Below, one piece after another: positions 9,181 through 18,000 of a stretch of 64,000 bases of DNA. Each line of letters starts with the position of its first letter. Within the stretch, counting starts at the first letter, position 1. Under the pieces are notes generated by a model that saw nothing but the letters and a program-made list of their open reading frames with translations, made no database searches and was not told where the DNA came from. Source of the DNA: CALBPI01 sp038529355 (GTDB lineage: Bacteria; Pseudomonadota; Gammaproteobacteria; Steroidobacterales; Woeseiaceae); contig JBCBDU010000007.1 of assembly GCA_038529355.1 (NCBI GenBank), positions 57,580 to 121,579 on the forward strand. The letters are read 5' to 3'. Made by a program: the position numbers and the translations under genes.

Positions 9181-9582
9181 ATGAACAAAAGTACGGTTTC
9201 GAAGTTAGCCAGTCTCGTTGTGGCGCTGATCGCAGGCGTCATCGCGCTGCTGCAACAAGGCGCGACCGGAGAAGACTGGAGCCCGTCCCGGGATGAGGCG
9301 TGGGTCGAAGTTTCGGCAACGGTGTACAAGGTGTTACCGGACGATACGCGCGGCTCGCAGCACCAGCGATTTCTGGTGCGCAGTCCGGGTGGTCAGTCGC
9401 TGCTGATTGCGCACAACATCGATCTGGCGCCGCGCGTACCGCTGTCGCAAGGCGATACGTTGTTAATCAACGGACAGTTTGAATACAACGACAAAGGCGG
9501 CGTGATTCACTGGACGCATCACGATCCACAAGGCCGCCACGATGGCGGCTTTATCGAGCTGAACGGCAAGCGCTACCGCTAG
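9181..9582 (+). CDS. DUF3465-type exported protein
   Basis: A 133-residue protein with an N-terminal hydrophobic segment (about 8-25) serving as signal peptide or anchor. The rest is a small beta-rich domain resembling OB-fold nucleic-acid-binding proteins, including FEYNDKGGVIHWTHHDPQGRH, which I associate with DUF3465. Function unknown. It starts 16 bases after the preceding terminator and has no clear ribosome site. folD follows after about 50 bases. Confidence 0.75.
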   Translation: MNKSTVSKLASLVVALIAGVIALLQQGATGEDWSPSRDEAWVEVSATVYKVLPDDTRGSQHQRFLVRSPGGQSLLIAHNIDLAPRVPLSQGDTLLINGQFEYNDKGGVIHWTHHDPQGRHDGGFIELNGKRYR

Positions 9583-9630
9583 CGCAATTTTTTCCGTATG
9601 CTCGCGCGCCATCGGCACCGGGAGTTTGGC

Positions 9631-10506
9631 ATGGCAACGTTGATCGATGGGAAGGCACAGGCGGCCGCACTGCGCGAGCGCATCGGCATTGACACGGCAA
9701 CGCTGGTCGACCAAACCGGGGTCAGACCCGGGTTGGCGGTGGTGATCGTTGGCGATGATCCAGCCAGTCAGGTTTACGTGCGCAACAAAGGCAAGCAGGC
9801 GGAAGCGGCGGGGTTCAACTCGTACACGCACCGACTGACAGACGATACCAGCGAAGATGCGCTGAAAGCGCTGATCGGCGAGCTCAATGCGGATACGGAT
9901 GTGCATGGCATTCTGGTTCAGTTGCCGCTGCCCGAACAGATCGACGAACAGAGCGTGATCAACACGATTGCCGCGGAAAAAGACGTCGATGGTTTCCATA
10001 TCGAAAACGTCGGTCGGCTGTCGCTGGGCTTGCCCGGTTTTGTACCCTGCACGCCGCTCGGTTGCCTGAAAATGATCCGCAACACAGGGCTGGAGCTGGC
10101 CGGCATGGAAGCGGTCATCGTCGGTCGCTCGAACATCGTCGGCAAACCGATGGCGGCGCTGTTGCTGGCGCAAAATTGCACGGTGACCATCGCGCATTCG
10201 CGCACATACGATTTGCCCGCTGTGTGCCGACGCGCAGATATACTTGTTGCGGCTGTTGGCCGCCCGGGTTTGATCAAGGGCGATTGGATCAAACCTGGCG
10301 CTATCGTCATTGACGTCGGTATCAATCGCATCACCGATGTTGATGGGCGCAATCGATTGACGGGTGATGTCGACTTCGAGGCGGCGAGCGAACACGCAGG
10401 GCACATCACTCCGGTGCCCGGAGGCGTTGGCCCGATGACTATCGCGTGCCTGCTCGCGAACACGCTGCAGGCAGCGCAGTTGGCAGCGACGTCACAAGTA
10501 GACTGA
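9631..10506 (+). CDS. folD: Bifunctional methylenetetrahydrofolate dehydrogenase/cyclohydrolase
   Basis: A 291-residue FolD enzyme interconverting 5,10-methylene- and 10-formyl-tetrahydrofolate in one-carbon metabolism. Seen: YVRNKGKQAEAAG with the catalytic Lys, VQLPLPEQ, the NADP-site loop GRSNIVGKP, and PGGVGPMT near the C terminus. The ATG at 9631 is chosen over an ATG 33 bases upstream because GGGAG precedes it and FolD proteins begin at this point. After it comes a long non-coding stretch with repeats. Confidence 0.95.
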   Translation: MATLIDGKAQAAALRERIGIDTATLVDQTGVRPGLAVVIVGDDPASQVYVRNKGKQAEAAGFNSYTHRLTDDTSEDALKALIGELNADTDVHGILVQLPLPEQIDEQSVINTIAAEKDVDGFHIENVGRLSLGLPGFVPCTPLGCLKMIRNTGLELAGMEAVIVGRSNIVGKPMAALLLAQNCTVTIAHSRTYDLPAVCRRADILVAAVGRPGLIKGDWIKPGAIVIDVGINRITDVDGRNRLTGDVDFEAASEHAGHITPVPGGVGPMTIACLLANTLQAAQLAATSQVD

Positions 10507-10530
10507 TCGCGTGCGCTGAAATTCGTGATC

Positions 10531-10609
10531 CGTGTGGTTGCGGACTACCGGATGTTGCGCTGACATCGGCGCCCTCTGCGGTTGCGCACTATCGGATAGA
10601 GCGCTGACA
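10531..10609. repeat. Imperfect tandem repeat of about 42 bases
   Basis: Bases 10531-10565 and 10573-10609 share the pattern GGTTGCG-ACTA-CGGAT-GCGCTGACA with a few changes. A partial third copy (TTCGTGATC then CGGACGCGGACTGCG) follows near 10612-10638. This looks like a degraded repeat; function unknown. Confidence 0.4.
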
Positions 10610-10690
10610 GCTTCGTGATCGTGCGGACGCGGACTGCGCTTGCGTGACTATTCAGTATTCGTAGAGCGCGAGGTTTGGCCTTGTGCCAGC

Positions 10691-10805
10691 GCGTCGCTCG
10701 CCCAATACGCCGGTCAGGAACACGCCATGAATACATCCCTGTAGGCTCGGCGGGCGACGTCCTGTCGCCCGACGGTTCCTGACCGACGTATTGGGCAAGC
10801 GACGC
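10691..10805. repeat. Long inverted-repeat element (REP/MITE-like)
   Basis: The 30-base arms 10691-10720 and 10776-10805 are complementary with two mismatches. Inside is a second hairpin with an 8-bp stem (10751-10758 with 10764-10771). The stretch around ATACATCCCTGTAGGCTCGG resembles intergenic elements I recall as frequent in gammaproteobacterial genomes. It contains no gene. It probably forms a cruciform or RNA double hairpin and could act as a transcription end for folD. Confidence 0.75.
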
Positions 10806-11073
10806 TGTTTGGCGCTCGTCCTGGCGTTGTTGAGCAGTTTGCCCTGAACCAGCGTTCACCGAGCCCACGCGAGTCGGACTGCTGCGCTGATGGAGTGTCA
10901 TGTCCTCGTTCTGAGCCCCTGCGTCAGTCCTCATATCCGTTGATGATCAACAAGCAGAATAGGCTCAGTTGCGATGAACGGGAGCTTTGACGCGGGTTTG
11001 CTGGTGTCGCGGGTATTTCGTTCGACTGACAGGGGTGCGTAAGGCTCAGATTTTTACCTATACATTGCATTCA

Positions 11074-11114
11074 AAATATTACATGTAATATTTCTTGCGT
11101 TATTACATGTAATA
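11074..11114. promoter_or_regulatory. Twin palindromic operator before the DUF2170/PspA operon
   Basis: A perfect 20-bp palindrome (11074-11093) and a perfect 14-bp palindrome (11101-11114) share the core TATTACATGTAATA. Their centres are 24 bases apart, and the second ends 16 bases before the ATG at 11130. A candidate -35 (TTGCAT, 11065-11070) lies just upstream, so a protein bound here would sit on the promoter. The binding protein is not known; see the DUF2170 entry for one candidate. Confidence 0.7.
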
Positions 11115-11129
11115 GTTTAATCTTGACCC

Positions 11130-11756
11130 ATGAATGTTAAAACCTCAGCACATTACCAGCGCGAGTATCGGCGCAGATTGCGTGAGCAAGGTTTGGTCAA
11201 GAAAGAAATCTGGATCAAGCCCGAGAATGCTGATCGCGCTCGTGCTGCAGAAAAACAGCTGCGCGGTGGTGCATTCGCAGCGCCAGGCCAGGCGCCTGCT
11301 GAGCGTGCGCCGTGGCGCACGGGCGCCTTGTTCGATGGCCTGCTGACGATGCCTTTGGTGCGTGAGCAGCATGCATCGATTGAGCTTATTGAGGGCGCTG
11401 ATCCGACGTTGTTGCTGATCATGGCCGACTATGGCGATTTACCGGTGTTTATCACCGTTGCGGGTGATCAAATCATTGCCGAGTGCGTGCTGTGGCCGGT
11501 TTCGATGGTCGCCGACGTGCACGAATTCAATGACATGGTGCTGCGTACACACAAATATTTCCCGCTCTCGACGATTTGTCTCGGGCAGCGGATGGATACC
11601 GATTACTACTTGATGTTCGGATCCTTGAGTTCCGAATCCACGCTGGCAGATATCGTCGTCGAGATCGAGGCGTTGGCCAGCAATGTTATTCACGCCACAG
11701 AGGCGTATTCCGATCTGCTGCGGGCAGATCCTGTTACCGAAGGAGAAAGTAAATGA
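11130..11756 (+). CDS. yjfI: DUF2170 protein, YjfI-like, with basic N-terminal extension
   Basis: A 208-residue protein. Residues about 75-200 match the DUF2170/YjfI type (e.g. CVLWPVSMVADVHEFN), a family repeatedly found next to PspA-like genes. Residues 1-45 form an extra basic segment (YQREYRRRLREQGL then KKEIWIKPEN). This resembles the N terminus of MazE-like/DUF3018 antitoxins, which suggests a ribbon-helix-helix-type DNA-binding element; this is inference. E. coli YjfI, as I recall, is much shorter and lacks this part. First gene of the operon; its stop overlaps the PspA start as ATGA. Confidence 0.8.
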   Translation: MNVKTSAHYQREYRRRLREQGLVKKEIWIKPENADRARAAEKQLRGGAFAAPGQAPAERAPWRTGALFDGLLTMPLVREQHASIELIEGADPTLLLIMADYGDLPVFITVAGDQIIAECVLWPVSMVADVHEFNDMVLRTHKYFPLSTICLGQRMDTDYYLMFGSLSSESTLADIVVEIEALASNVIHATEAYSDLLRADPVTEGESK

Positions 11757-12436
11757 ACGTCTGGTCAAAAATGATGACTGCATTGCGCGGCGGCCTCAAC
11801 GATGCCGGCGAGGTGATCGTAGACAGTCAAGCGCTGCGCATCCTGGACCAGGAAGTGCGTGATGCGGCAGAAGAGCTCAAGCACTCGAAAGACAGTCTGG
11901 CCGCGATTATCGCGCGACAGAAAGTGTCCGAGGAAAAAGCCGCTAAGCTCAAGGAGCAGATATCAGAGCATGAGGGCTATGCGCTGAGCGCGCTAGAGAA
12001 GGACGAAGCGGAGCTCGCGATGGAAGTTGCAGAAAAAATTGCCGGACTTGAAGCATCACTTGCGACTGAGCAAGCGGCCGGCGAAGGCTACTCCGAAAGT
12101 GCTGAGCAACTGCGCTCGGCGATCAGCGAGGCCGAGCGCGACATCCAGCGTATGAAGCAGCAGATCGATACTGTTAAGGCAACAGACAGCGTGCAGAAGG
12201 CACAGGCTGCGGTGTCGGAGCGGCATAGCGGTTCGGATTCCAAACTGCGTACCGCAATGGAGTCGCTTGATCGAATCAAGGAGCGTCAGAGCTTGAACTC
12301 TGCGCAGATGAAAGCGGCACGCGATATCGCGGCGGAGACAGGCGATACGCCACTTGGCGATAAGCTGGAGAAAGCCGGTATCACCAAGCACAACAAGAGC
12401 GCCCAGGACGTGCTAGCACGATTGCAGGCGAAGTAG
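11753..12436 (+). CDS. yjfJ: PspA/IM30-family membrane-stress protein (YjfJ-like)
   Basis: A 227-residue, almost entirely alpha-helical, charged coiled-coil protein of the PspA/IM30 (ESCRT-III-like) family. The N terminus (MNVWSKMMTALRGGLNDAGE) is the amphipathic helix that binds stressed membranes. Long helices span about 25-190. The family assembles into rods and rings that protect or remodel the inner membrane. It is translationally coupled to DUF2170 and precedes a YqiJ-like protein and a flotillin. No PspF or PspBC is present, so regulation is unlike the E. coli psp operon. Confidence 0.87.
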   Translation: MNVWSKMMTALRGGLNDAGEVIVDSQALRILDQEVRDAAEELKHSKDSLAAIIARQKVSEEKAAKLKEQISEHEGYALSALEKDEAELAMEVAEKIAGLEASLATEQAAGEGYSESAEQLRSAISEAERDIQRMKQQIDTVKATDSVQKAQAAVSERHSGSDSKLRTAMESLDRIKERQSLNSAQMKAARDIAAETGDTPLGDKLEKAGITKHNKSAQDVLARLQAK

Positions 12437-12484
12437 TCCTTTCATTCCGGTCGGCACCCAGTAACACCCAGGAGACTCAAGATC

Positions 12485-13165
12485 ATGTTTGCGATATTGC
12501 TCAGCGAAAAGATGGATCCGTTCTATCAGAACATTTCATCCTTCCCGACGTTTATCTACACGATCCTTCTGGTGTTATTGGTGCTGTACTGGGCAGGTGC
12601 GGTGTTGGGCTTTGTCGATATTGATCTGCTCAATGTCGACTTCGACGGTCTGGAGTTGAATTCGGATACCGGTCACTCCGGCCCGGATGTTCTCGCGGGG
12701 TTGCTCCTTCGATTCGGGCTTGTCGGCGTACCGGTGACAGTATCATTGACGATACTCGCGCTGATCGGGTGGTTGCTGTGTTACTACGCGGTACATTTCC
12801 TGTTTGCGTTTCTGCCTGTGGGGTGGCTGCGTTACATCGCCGGCTTGCCTATTTTGTTCGTGACGTTTTACGCGGCAGCGCGCGCTACCGGCGTCATTAT
12901 CAAACCGTTGCGCCCTCTGTTTCAGAAGGCTACTCAGCAGACGGAAAAACAAGTGCTCGGCCAGACAGCAGTCGTGCGCACCTCAAAAGTCACCAACGAG
13001 TTCGGCGAAGCTGTGCTTGAGGATGGCGGTGCCGGTCTGATCTTTAAAGTCAGGGCAACAGGAACAGACCAGTTTGTACAAGGCGATCGCGTCGTGTTGC
13101 TGGAGCGCAATGAAGCCGATGGCACGTTTCGTGTCATCTCTGAAGAAGAATTTGTCGGAAGTTAG
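12485..13165 (+). CDS. YqiJ-like membrane protein with C-terminal OB-fold
   Basis: A 226-residue inner-membrane protein. Helices lie near 22-45, 85-112 and 115-135, followed by a soluble beta-rich domain from about 150 to 220 (GQTAVVRTSKVTNEFGEAVL, then VQGDRVVLLER). This is the NfeD/YqiJ-type OB-fold that pairs with flotillins. AGGAG precedes the ATG. In E. coli, yqiJ precedes yqiK (flotillin), the same order as here. Confidence 0.82.
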   Translation: MFAILLSEKMDPFYQNISSFPTFIYTILLVLLVLYWAGAVLGFVDIDLLNVDFDGLELNSDTGHSGPDVLAGLLLRFGLVGVPVTVSLTILALIGWLLCYYAVHFLFAFLPVGWLRYIAGLPILFVTFYAAARATGVIIKPLRPLFQKATQQTEKQVLGQTAVVRTSKVTNEFGEAVLEDGGAGLIFKVRATGTDQFVQGDRVVLLERNEADGTFRVISEEEFVGS

Positions 13166-13206
13166 GTCTCGGCAGCCTACATAAATACCTAAATTGGGAG
13201 TCAACT

Positions 13207-15036
13207 ATGGCGGATCTATCCGTACTCATGCCAATCATTACCGGCGTCGGCATCGTCCTACTGATCTTGCTCGGGCTTGCTGGCTTGTTCAAGGCGTTCT
13301 ACATCAAGGTCGAGCAGGGTACTGCATTGATCGTCAACGATATGAGCTCTCGGCCGAAAGTACATTTCACGGGTGCCTTGGTGTACCCGATCATCTACAA
13401 GAAAGAGTTGATGAAGGTATCGCTGATTACGTTGGAGGTGGATCGTCGGGGTAGCGACGGCCTGATTTGTGCCGACAACATGCGCGCGGACATCAGCGTT
13501 GCATTCTATTTGCGCGTTAACGAAACCGCAGAAGACGTATTGAAGGTCGCCAAGTCAATTGGTGCTGATCGTGCTTCTGATCGTGCTGCAGTCGATCAAC
13601 TGTTCGCAGCGAAATTCTCAGAAGCACTTAAAACGGTTGGTAAGCAGGTCGAATTCGTCGAGCTGTTTGAAAATCGCCAGCAATTTCGTGAAAAGATCAT
13701 CGAGGTGATTGGGAACGATCTGAATGGCTATGTTCTGGAAGACGTTGCGATCGACTATCTCGAGCAAACCCCGAAAGCTGCGTTGGATCCCACCAACATT
13801 CTTGACGCCGAAGGTATCAAGAAAATCACGGAACTCACTGCAACGCAGAACGTGCGCACCAATGAATTGGAGCGTGATGAACAGCTCGCTATCAAGAAGA
13901 AAGACGTCACAACGGTTGAGGCAATGCTTGAGCTGGAGCGACAGCAGGCAGATGCGGAGGCTCGCCAGCAGCGCGAAGTCCTGTCAATTCAGGCGCGTGA
14001 AGAGGCGGAGACTCGTAAGGTTCAGGAAGAGGAGCGGCGCAAGGCAGAGCTGACGCACATTCAGGTTGTTCAGGACCTAGCGGTGCAAACCGAGAACCAG
14101 AAGCGTGAAGTTGAAGTGGCGGAACAGAATCGCCAGCGCGCTGTCGCGATTGAAGAAGAGAAGGTCGTACGGGCGCGCGATCTCGAGGTTGTCTCTCGAG
14201 AGCGTGAGGTATCGGTAGAGACCGTACTCGCCGAAAAAGCCGTTGAAGTAGAGAAGAAAGAGATCGCAAATGTGATTCGCGAACGTGTAGCTGTCGACAA
14301 GACTGTTGCGGTTGAAGAAGAGCGCATCAAGGAAGTGCGCGAAGTGTCAGAAGCAGACCGATTGAAGCAGACGCAGGTGCTTGCTGCCGAAGCGATTGCT
14401 GAAGAGCAACGCATCAAAGAAGTCGTTGCTGCTAAAGCGCAGGAGACCGCCGCGTCTCATATCGCGGTTGAGATCACCACGCTTGCGGAAGCGCGACTTG
14501 CCGCTGCGGCCAAAGACGCGGACGCCAAAAAGGTGCTCGCCGAAGGCGTGCAGGCTGAAGAGGCTGCTACCGGACTTGCGCAAGCAGACGTGGTTCGCGC
14601 GACTGGCGCCGCTGAAGCATCCGCCAAGGCCGAGATCGGTATGGCGACTGCCAATGTAACTAAAGCCCAGTTCCAGGCAGAGGCGGAAGGTTTGACCGAC
14701 AAGTTCGCGGCCATGGCAGGTATGAGCGGCGAGACTCGTGAGCATGAAGAGTTCCGCATGGCTCTGGAAACGGCGTTCAAGGAAGCGTTGGCCTCTATTG
14801 ACGCTGGTAAGGAAATTGCGAAAGAAAATGCCGAGATTCTGGCGATCGCACTACAAAAAGCGCACATCGATATCGTCGGTGGTGAAGAGCACTTCTTTGA
14901 CAACTTCGCCAAATCACTATCCATCGGCAAGGCGATCGATGGGTTGACCGATAAGAGTGGTGTCGTTCAGGCGTTGCTGGCGAAAGTATCGAACATGGGC
15001 AGCGCCACAGACGACAACACTGCGTCGAATAACTAG
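13207..15036 (+). CDS. yqiK: Flotillin-family membrane scaffold protein (YqiK-like)
   Basis: A 609-residue flotillin. One N-terminal membrane helix (about 8-30) is followed by an SPFH/band-7 domain (about 30-210). A very long coiled-coil region rich in Glu, Ala, Arg and Val repeats (about 220-520) and a globular C-terminal part complete it. Flotillins organise membrane microdomains and affect fluidity. GGGAG lies just before the ATG. Its position between the OB-fold membrane protein and the large ATPase supports one membrane-associated complex. Confidence 0.9.
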   Translation: MADLSVLMPIITGVGIVLLILLGLAGLFKAFYIKVEQGTALIVNDMSSRPKVHFTGALVYPIIYKKELMKVSLITLEVDRRGSDGLICADNMRADISVAFYLRVNETAEDVLKVAKSIGADRASDRAAVDQLFAAKFSEALKTVGKQVEFVELFENRQQFREKIIEVIGNDLNGYVLEDVAIDYLEQTPKAALDPTNILDAEGIKKITELTATQNVRTNELERDEQLAIKKKDVTTVEAMLELERQQADAEARQQREVLSIQAREEAETRKVQEEERRKAELTHIQVVQDLAVQTENQKREVEVAEQNRQRAVAIEEEKVVRARDLEVVSREREVSVETVLAEKAVEVEKKEIANVIRERVAVDKTVAVEEERIKEVREVSEADRLKQTQVLAAEAIAEEQRIKEVVAAKAQETAASHIAVEITTLAEARLAAAAKDADAKKVLAEGVQAEEAATGLAQADVVRATGAAEASAKAEIGMATANVTKAQFQAEAEGLTDKFAAMAGMSGETREHEEFRMALETAFKEALASIDAGKEIAKENAEILAIALQKAHIDIVGGEEHFFDNFAKSLSIGKAIDGLTDKSGVVQALLAKVSNMGSATDDNTASNN

Positions 15037-15088
15037 TACACCGCTATTCATGCGCAGTGAAGTCGTCTTTATGGAACAGGAATAGTCT

Positions 15089-18000
15089 GTGGGTAACAAG
15101 AACACTGATGACAACACATTGAGTCAAGCCGTTGCTGAAGGTGGCGCTTACGAAATCATTCAGCAGCGGTTAGTCCAGCACGGGGAAGCACTGGAGGCAC
15201 AGGCTCGTGCCTTGAACAACGCACGCACCGAACAGTTCGGTTCCACGGATATGGCGATAGCTTCACGAGTTCGTGTTCGCACAGAGAATAACTGCATTGG
15301 TCGCGATATCGTTCAGGTGGGTGATCTGCTGGTGTTCGGTTTCAACGTATTTATTGGATTGAAAACCACAACGACAGTGGAAGACGTGTTCGCTTTGTAT
15401 CAGTTGGTTCGCACTGGCGATGAGTGTGACATGCGCAGTGTGCCGATCGAGGGCAGTTTTCTGGCAGGCAATAAGTTTCGCCATGACTTTGACGAACTCT
15501 ACAAGTTCTACAAAGACACACGGTTGGTGCAACTGGTTCACAAGGACGGTAAATTACTCGCGAGCTTCCAGATCGGTGAGCGTCTCGAAGATGTTCGAGT
15601 GTTCCGGTGGTCTGTGTCGAGCGATGGCAACGAGCTGGCCTATATCGACAATCGCGGCGAACGGGATATCGAAATGCCAACGCCGTTCGATTTCGCCTGG
15701 ACCGAGGCAACGCGCGAGAACATCGTTCAGGGTCGATTTCCGCATGTCAACGTTCTCGATACCGTGTTCGTTGAAACGACGCGCGGTGAACTGACGATCA
15801 AAATTGAAAACAATACAGAGGCTGGCGAAGGAATCTATGCGGAGCCTGTGGAGGAGCTAAATCAGTCGCTCAACGACAGCGAAATTCTGTATGCCCGTAT
15901 TGGCAATCTGATTCTGTTGAAAATTTTACCTTACAAGGAAGAGCAATACAGACACTTTGTGTTCAACAAATTCAATGGCACGGTACAACGCATCGATGCC
16001 GTTGGCGAGTCGTGTGTGCAGCTGCCCGAAGACCACGGCATCATTTTCCCAGGCGGCTATTATTTGCAAACCGGTGAAACGCGCTCCTTCGGTGAGGACA
16101 GCAAGGGGTTGCGTTACAAGCGTCAATTGAAATCGCCTAACGGCGAGGATGTGCTGTATGTATTCTACGAGCCCGATGAAGGAATCGTTGCGCTTCTCTC
16201 GTACAATCTAATTACCAAATCGCTACAAAATCCGATCATGGGTCATGGTTATGCATTGGCCGAGAACGGCACGGTCATCGTGTTCAATGCTGAGCATGAG
16301 GCGCGCCGCATACATTCCATGCAAATCTGGGATACGCCGTACGCATCTGCGGAGTATGCGAGCACAGCCCCTGTTGATGATAGTTTCTTCTCGCGGATAG
16401 GCAACGCGGAACTGGTTCGTGGCGTTTCTGATCTGTACAGCGTCATTCAGCTGATTCGTGACTCGGAGGCGAGTCAACGACACTACGAAGAGCTGCGTCG
16501 CAGCAGTGCTCGGTTGTTTGATGACCATTTCTGGCTGGACCAAGCCGAAGCCCTCGGTATCGGCGATATTGTTCGCGAAATCGGTAAGGCTGTTGAGCAA
16601 GTTATCGACGAATTCGAGAAGGTCGAAGCAATACGACACCAGTCCGATCAGGCTCTGCGCGATGCGGAAAGGACGCAACGTCAAATCGAAATCGCTGCCG
16701 AGGCAGGCGTGCAGAAGAGCGTCACCGAGTTCGTTGAGACTCTCGATCAGATCCGGCGTCAACGTGGTCATTTGGCAACGATCCGGGAATACCGCTATAT
16801 CGACACAGCACGGATAGACGCCATGGACGAGACGCTTGTGTCGTTCGGCGATGATGTCGGTGCACGAACAGCGGAATTTCTCTCATCCGACGGCGCGTTG
16901 CAACCATACCGCGATTCAATCGAGACGCTCGCTGAGTCGATAAGTTCGCGCGTGACTGTCGCAACACTTGATCCGGATATTGAGGCCCTGGACGATGTTG
17001 CTAACGGATTGGATTTACTGTCAGACCTGATTGCCACCTTGAAAGTGGCAGATGCGACGGTACAAACCGAAATTGTCGATGCGATATCTGCCGTGTATGC
17101 ATCATTGAACCAGAGCCGTGCACTTGCACGACAGCGGCGCGAGTCACTTGGCAGCGAAGAGTCGGTTGCGCAGTTTGGTGCGCAGTTCAAGCTGTTTTCT
17201 CAAAGTGTAGAGAACGCACTGGGTATGGCGACGACGCCAGAGCGGTGTGATGATCAGCTAGCGCGCCTCTTGGTACAGCTGGAGGAACTTGAAGGGCAGT
17301 TTAGTGAGTCCGAAACATTCTTGACCGACATCATGCAAAAGCGTGAGGAGGTTTATGAGACATTTGAAGCACACAAACAACGTCAACTCGATCGTCGTCA
17401 GAAGCGCGCGCAAACCGTTGCTGATGCGATCAACAGAATGCTTGCCAATGTCGAGCGACGCACGAGTCGCGCGAAAGACATTGATGAGCTGAATACGTAT
17501 CTGGCATCTGACGCGTTGGTGCTCAAGATCCGTGACTTGGTTGAGCAGTTGCGTGAATTGGATAGTCCAGTGAAGGCTGACGATGCAGAAGCGCGGATGA
17601 AAATGCTTCGTGACCAAGCGATACGTGCATTGCGCGACAAAACGCAGCTGTATTCTGAGGATGGTCGCACGATCAAACTGGGTCCACGTCATGCGTTCAG
17701 CGTCAATACCGAGCGTTTGGATCTGACGCTGATCCCACGCGATGGTGAACTCAGCCTACATTTGATCGGAACACAGTTCTTTGAAAGTGTGTCTGACCCG
17801 ATTCTGGATGTGACGCGGCAGTTCTGGGACCTGAATTATGAGTCGGAGTCACCGGATGTCTATCGTGGCGAGTATCTCGCATATCAGGTTATGCGTGAAG
17901 CACGCGCCGAAGAGGATGCGTTGAGCTGGGAAGCGCTAGTCTCCGACATGCATGACATGACGCATCTGCAACAAATTTGCCGCGAGTTTGCCACCAAAAA

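Larger units (their letters stand above)
10507..11073. other. Repeat-rich intergenic region between folD and the stress operon
   Basis: About 570 bases with no convincing gene. The first part holds imperfect tandem repeats, the middle a large inverted-repeat element, and the last 270 bases only AT-rich sequence leading into the operon promoter. Open frames here run through the inverted repeat and have no gene-like character. Confidence 0.7.

Noticed and set aside
9463..10404. 313-codon frame antisense to folD
   Set aside because: FolD motifs on the plus strand are decisive; the antisense reading has no family character.
10545..10934. 129-codon minus-strand frame in the folD downstream region
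   Set aside because: It runs straight through both arms of the inverted-repeat element and has no protein-like pattern.
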